Source: Ruminococcus sp. UBA3800
GTDB taxonomy: Bacteria > Bacillota > Clostridia > Oscillospirales > Ruminococcaceae
Length of the DNA: 25,977 bases
Assembly (NCBI GenBank): GCA_002368715.1
Contig: DFEO01000031.1
Coordinates: forward strand, 1 to 25,977
Direction: 5' to 3'
Under the pieces are notes generated by a model that searched no databases, had not been told where the DNA came from, and was given only the letters and a program-made list of their open reading frames with translations. Of this stretch, positions 23,896-25,977 are shown one piece after another. Within the stretch, counting starts at the first letter, position 1. The number at the start of each line of letters is the position of its first letter. The position numbers were made by a program, and so were the translations under genes.

Positions 23896-25548
23896 CTATA
23901 ACAGCGGAGCTATCGTTCTTAATATGACCGCCATAAATTTCTCTATCGGGCTGCGCTTGTTTACATCCTCTGCCGTTATCTCACGGCATTTGTTCTCGAA
24001 CAGATCATCAAAATCCGATCTTATCACCTTTATACACTCTGTGTCGTGCATATATGTCGCACACTCAAAGTGCAGATAAAAGCTGCGGTAATCAAAATTT
24101 ATCGTTCCCACTACTGCCGAACGATCATCGCATAAACACTGCTTTGCGTGGTTGAAGCCGCCCTTGTATTCATAGACCCTGACACCCATAGCCAGCAGGT
24201 CTTTGTGATAGGAACGGGTAATACAGCTGACATATTTTTTGTCGGGTATCTCGGGAGTTATTATCCTCACATCCACTCCCGATTTTGCCGCAAAATCAAG
24301 AACGGTCAGCATCTCGTTGTCGGGGATGAGATAAGGTGTCGATATATAGACATACTCCTTGGCGTTGTTTATCATATCCATATAGACCAGCTCGCCCACG
24401 TTCTCTGTGTCAAGCGGCGAGTCGCCGTAAGGGATAACAAACCCCTTCGCATCATATCTCGGACACGAAACACGATAACGCTCATAGTTGTCGTCTGTTC
24501 CCGAGATAACGTCCCACATATGCAAAAACATAACTGTGAAGTTCCACACACCGTCACCCTCCAGCATAACGGCCGTGTCCTTCCAGTGGCCGAAACGGTC
24601 AACACGGTTTATATACTCGTCCGCTATATTTATTCCGCCGTTGAAGGCCACCTTGCCGTCGATGACAAGTATCTTTCTGTGGTCACGGTTGTTCTGGATG
24701 GAAGAAAGGAAAGGACGGAAGCGGTTGAATACCATACACTTGATACCCTTCTCGATAAGCTTCTGCTTATACATGAAAGGCAGGAAGAACTGCGAGCCCA
24801 TCCCGTCATAGATAAGCCTTATCTCGACACCCTTCGAGACCTTGTCAAGGAGTATCTCCAGTATCTCCTGCCACATCTCACCGTTGTCTATGATAAAGTA
24901 TTCCATAAAGATGAATCTCTCGGCTTTTTTAAGCTCTCTTATCATCGCCTCGAACTTATCCTCTCCCGAGGGAAAGTATGTCACTCTTGTGTTCGCACAG
25001 GCAGGGAAGCCGCCGTAGTTGTCCACATAGCTTGCAAGCTTATATCTCTGCGGAGAGTGATCCCATATGTCCTGCATGAGTGTTCTGTCGGTCTTCAGAT
25101 AAGCTCTTGCGGTTTCCCAGCGCTTGGCATAGGTCTTTCGCACCTTTCTTGTGGAGTACTGGTTTTTGAGTATCAGATACAAAACGGTAGTGAACACAGG
25201 CAAAGCTATCAGAGGGATTATCCACGCAAGCTTATAGGCGGGGTTCTCGCCGGTGTTAAGGATATACACAGCCAGCACCACCGCTATGGTCGAAAAGGCA
25301 ACGTGCAGATAAGGATACTGGTTATAGAGGGTCTGGAACGTAACGAAGATAAAGATGAACTGGATAAGCAGAGCCAGGATGATAGTGGTCCTCTGTGAGA
25401 AGATGATATTTATGAGCTTTTTCGGTTTTTTCTTTACGATCTTGTCCTTGGCATTGATAACATTGCTTTTCACGTTATCCTTGGCGTTTATTACATTTGT
25501 TCTTACGTTCCTTCCGACATTCTTGACATTGTCGCCAGCCTTGCTCAT
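23896..25548 (-). CDS. cls: Cardiolipin synthase (PLD superfamily)
   Basis: Cardiolipin synthase joins two phosphatidylglycerols at the membrane. It has 550 residues. Two phospholipase-D HKD motifs are intact: HRKILVID with following FNGGIN, and HAKQCLCD with following GTINFDYRSF. Two transmembrane helices (about residues 50-70 and 80-125) precede the catalytic part, as in Gram-positive Cls. An unusual N-terminal extension of about 40 residues holds a repeated NVINAKD unit and many Lys/Asn (see findings). The start at 25548 has AGGAGGTG a few bases upstream; an ATG at 25566 lies before that Shine-Dalgarno and is rejected. It is a single gene with its own promoter. Confidence 0.94.
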   Translation of the reverse strand: MSKAGDNVKNVGRNVRTNVINAKDNVKSNVINAKDKIVKKKPKKLINIIFSQRTTIILALLIQFIFIFVTFQTLYNQYPYLHVAFSTIAVVLAVYILNTGENPAYKLAWIIPLIALPVFTTVLYLILKNQYSTRKVRKTYAKRWETARAYLKTDRTLMQDIWDHSPQRYKLASYVDNYGGFPACANTRVTYFPSGEDKFEAMIRELKKAERFIFMEYFIIDNGEMWQEILEILLDKVSKGVEIRLIYDGMGSQFFLPFMYKQKLIEKGIKCMVFNRFRPFLSSIQNNRDHRKILVIDGKVAFNGGINIADEYINRVDRFGHWKDTAVMLEGDGVWNFTVMFLHMWDVISGTDDNYERYRVSCPRYDAKGFVIPYGDSPLDTENVGELVYMDMINNAKEYVYISTPYLIPDNEMLTVLDFAAKSGVDVRIITPEIPDKKYVSCITRSYHKDLLAMGVRVYEYKGGFNHAKQCLCDDRSAVVGTINFDYRSFYLHFECATYMHDTECIKVIRSDFDDLFENKCREITAEDVNKRSPIEKFMAVILRTIAPLL

Positions 25549-25601
25549 CTTCTCACCTCCTCGCATGGGTACACCGACCCCATTTTATACATTACCATAT
25601 T

Positions 25602-25630
25602 ATTATATCACCAATTATAATTTTTTGCAA
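25602..25630 (-). promoter_or_regulatory. Sigma-A-type promoter for cls
   Basis: Minus strand: TTGCAA (25630-25625), 17 bases, TATAAT (25607-25602), about 54 bases before the start codon. Confidence 0.7.
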
Positions 25631-25717
25631 GATGTTTTGATAATATACTGCTCAGACACCTTTAGGTACTCACCTTTGAGCTTGTTTATACAGATGCTTT
25701 ATTTTTCAAGGTGCTCA

Positions 25718-25827
25718 CCGCAGTTGCTGGGAAAGCCCCCTTAAGATTAGTTATCATCCTTGTAGAGATGTTTGACCGAAGGGGTATGGGAGCACGCAAC
25801 GGCTCCGCAGTAGCTGGGAAAGCCCCC
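25718..25827 (+). repeat. Direct repeat pair in gene-free right end
   Basis: A 23-base unit, CCGCAGT(T/A)GCTGGGAAAGC followed by CCCC, occurs at 25718-25740 and again at 25805-25827 with one mismatch. The 347 bases from 25631 to the window end hold no gene I can support. Besides this pair I see A/T-rich DNA at the left, a hairpin at 25921-25941 and nothing else. A 67-codon minus-strand frame (25747-25950) runs through the repeat, starts with TTG and has no family resemblance; I treat it as repeat-derived. Confidence 0.6.
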
Positions 25828-25920
25828 ATTTAAAATCGTCGGCGTTAGCCGACACCTCTTATTCGCACGAAAGCCATAATCTACAACGCAGTTAAAATAG
25901 AACCTCTCAGTAGCCTCCTC

Positions 25921-25941
25921 GAAAAGCCTTTTCGGCTTTTC
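25921..25941 (+). terminator. Possible intrinsic terminator hairpin near right edge
   Basis: GAAAAGCC (25921-25928) pairs with GGCTTTTC (25934-25941) over a 5-base loop, with T-rich sequence in and after the right arm. It resembles an intrinsic terminator but no gene in the window ends into it. Confidence 0.35.
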
Positions 25942-25977
25942 TTCGTCCAAAACATAGTGCTGTTTTTTCCTTGCTTC

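Noticed and set aside
24148..25398. 416-codon plus-strand frame opposite cls
   Set aside because: Antisense of cls, rich in His/Val/Arg from complementary codons, with no recognisable domain.
25747..25950. 67-codon minus-strand frame at the right end
   Set aside because: TTG start without a good Shine-Dalgarno, it crosses a direct repeat and a hairpin, and it has no family match; more likely repeat DNA than a gene.
1..25977. CRISPR array, tRNA or rRNA genes, insertion-sequence transposase
   Set aside because: No regularly spaced repeats, no cloverleaf or rRNA-like sequence and no transposase frame were seen on reading both strands.

Overview
The window comes from a spore-forming clostridium. 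Protein matches and promoter style fit the Ruminococcaceae, Ruminococcus-like, but I cannot fix the genus from sequence alone. The reasons are a spoIIGA-sigE pair (mother-cell sporulation sigma factor and its processing protease), Gram-positive-type Shine-Dalgarno sites, near-consensus sigma-A promoters with 17-base spacers, a lipoprotein of gut-clostridial type, and both [FeFe]- and [NiFe]-type hydrogenase maturation genes.

Layout. Bases 1-1757 hold the end of rpsB and all of tsf, closed by a terminator. On the minus strand follow metF (1765-2625) and a WG-repeat-like lipoprotein (2744-4237), each with its own promoter. From a strong promoter at 4422-4450, fourteen plus-strand genes run to 18556: a TM1266-type hydrogenase regulator, hydF, hydE, two complete nifH-nifD-nifK-like triplets, hypF, hypC, hypD, an unrecognised 135-residue protein and hypE. 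From hydF onward most junctions overlap or are a few bases apart, so this looks like one operon. Next come a two-helix membrane protein with a coiled coil (18677-19384) and spoIIGA-sigE (19507-21049). The rest is minus-strand: tatD, a GT2 glycosyltransferase and an SseB-like protein (probably one operon, 23532 down to 21196), and a cardiolipin synthase (25548 down to 23896). GC-rich, hairpin-bearing intergenic DNA lies at 23607-23873, and a repeat-containing stretch with no convincing gene lies at 25631-25977.

The item of most interest is the 4.4-18.6 kb operon. HydE and HydF belong to assembly of the [FeFe]-hydrogenase H-cluster. HypC, D, E and F build the Fe(CN)2CO unit of [NiFe]-hydrogenases. 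Between them are two paralogous nitrogenase-superfamily modules, each with an intact Fe-protein (P-loop and both cluster cysteines) and two component-1-like subunits with reduced, atypical cluster-ligand sets. HydG, HypA, HypB, any hydrogenase structural subunit, and NifB/E/N/V are absent from the window. The two triplets share the same unusual 8-base H/D overlap, which points to tandem duplication. My inference is a dedicated redox or metallocofactor system that combines nitrogenase-like electron delivery with organometallic iron chemistry. The substrate and product are unknown. A plainer alternative is a hydrogenase maturation island that happens to carry the nitrogenase-like genes.
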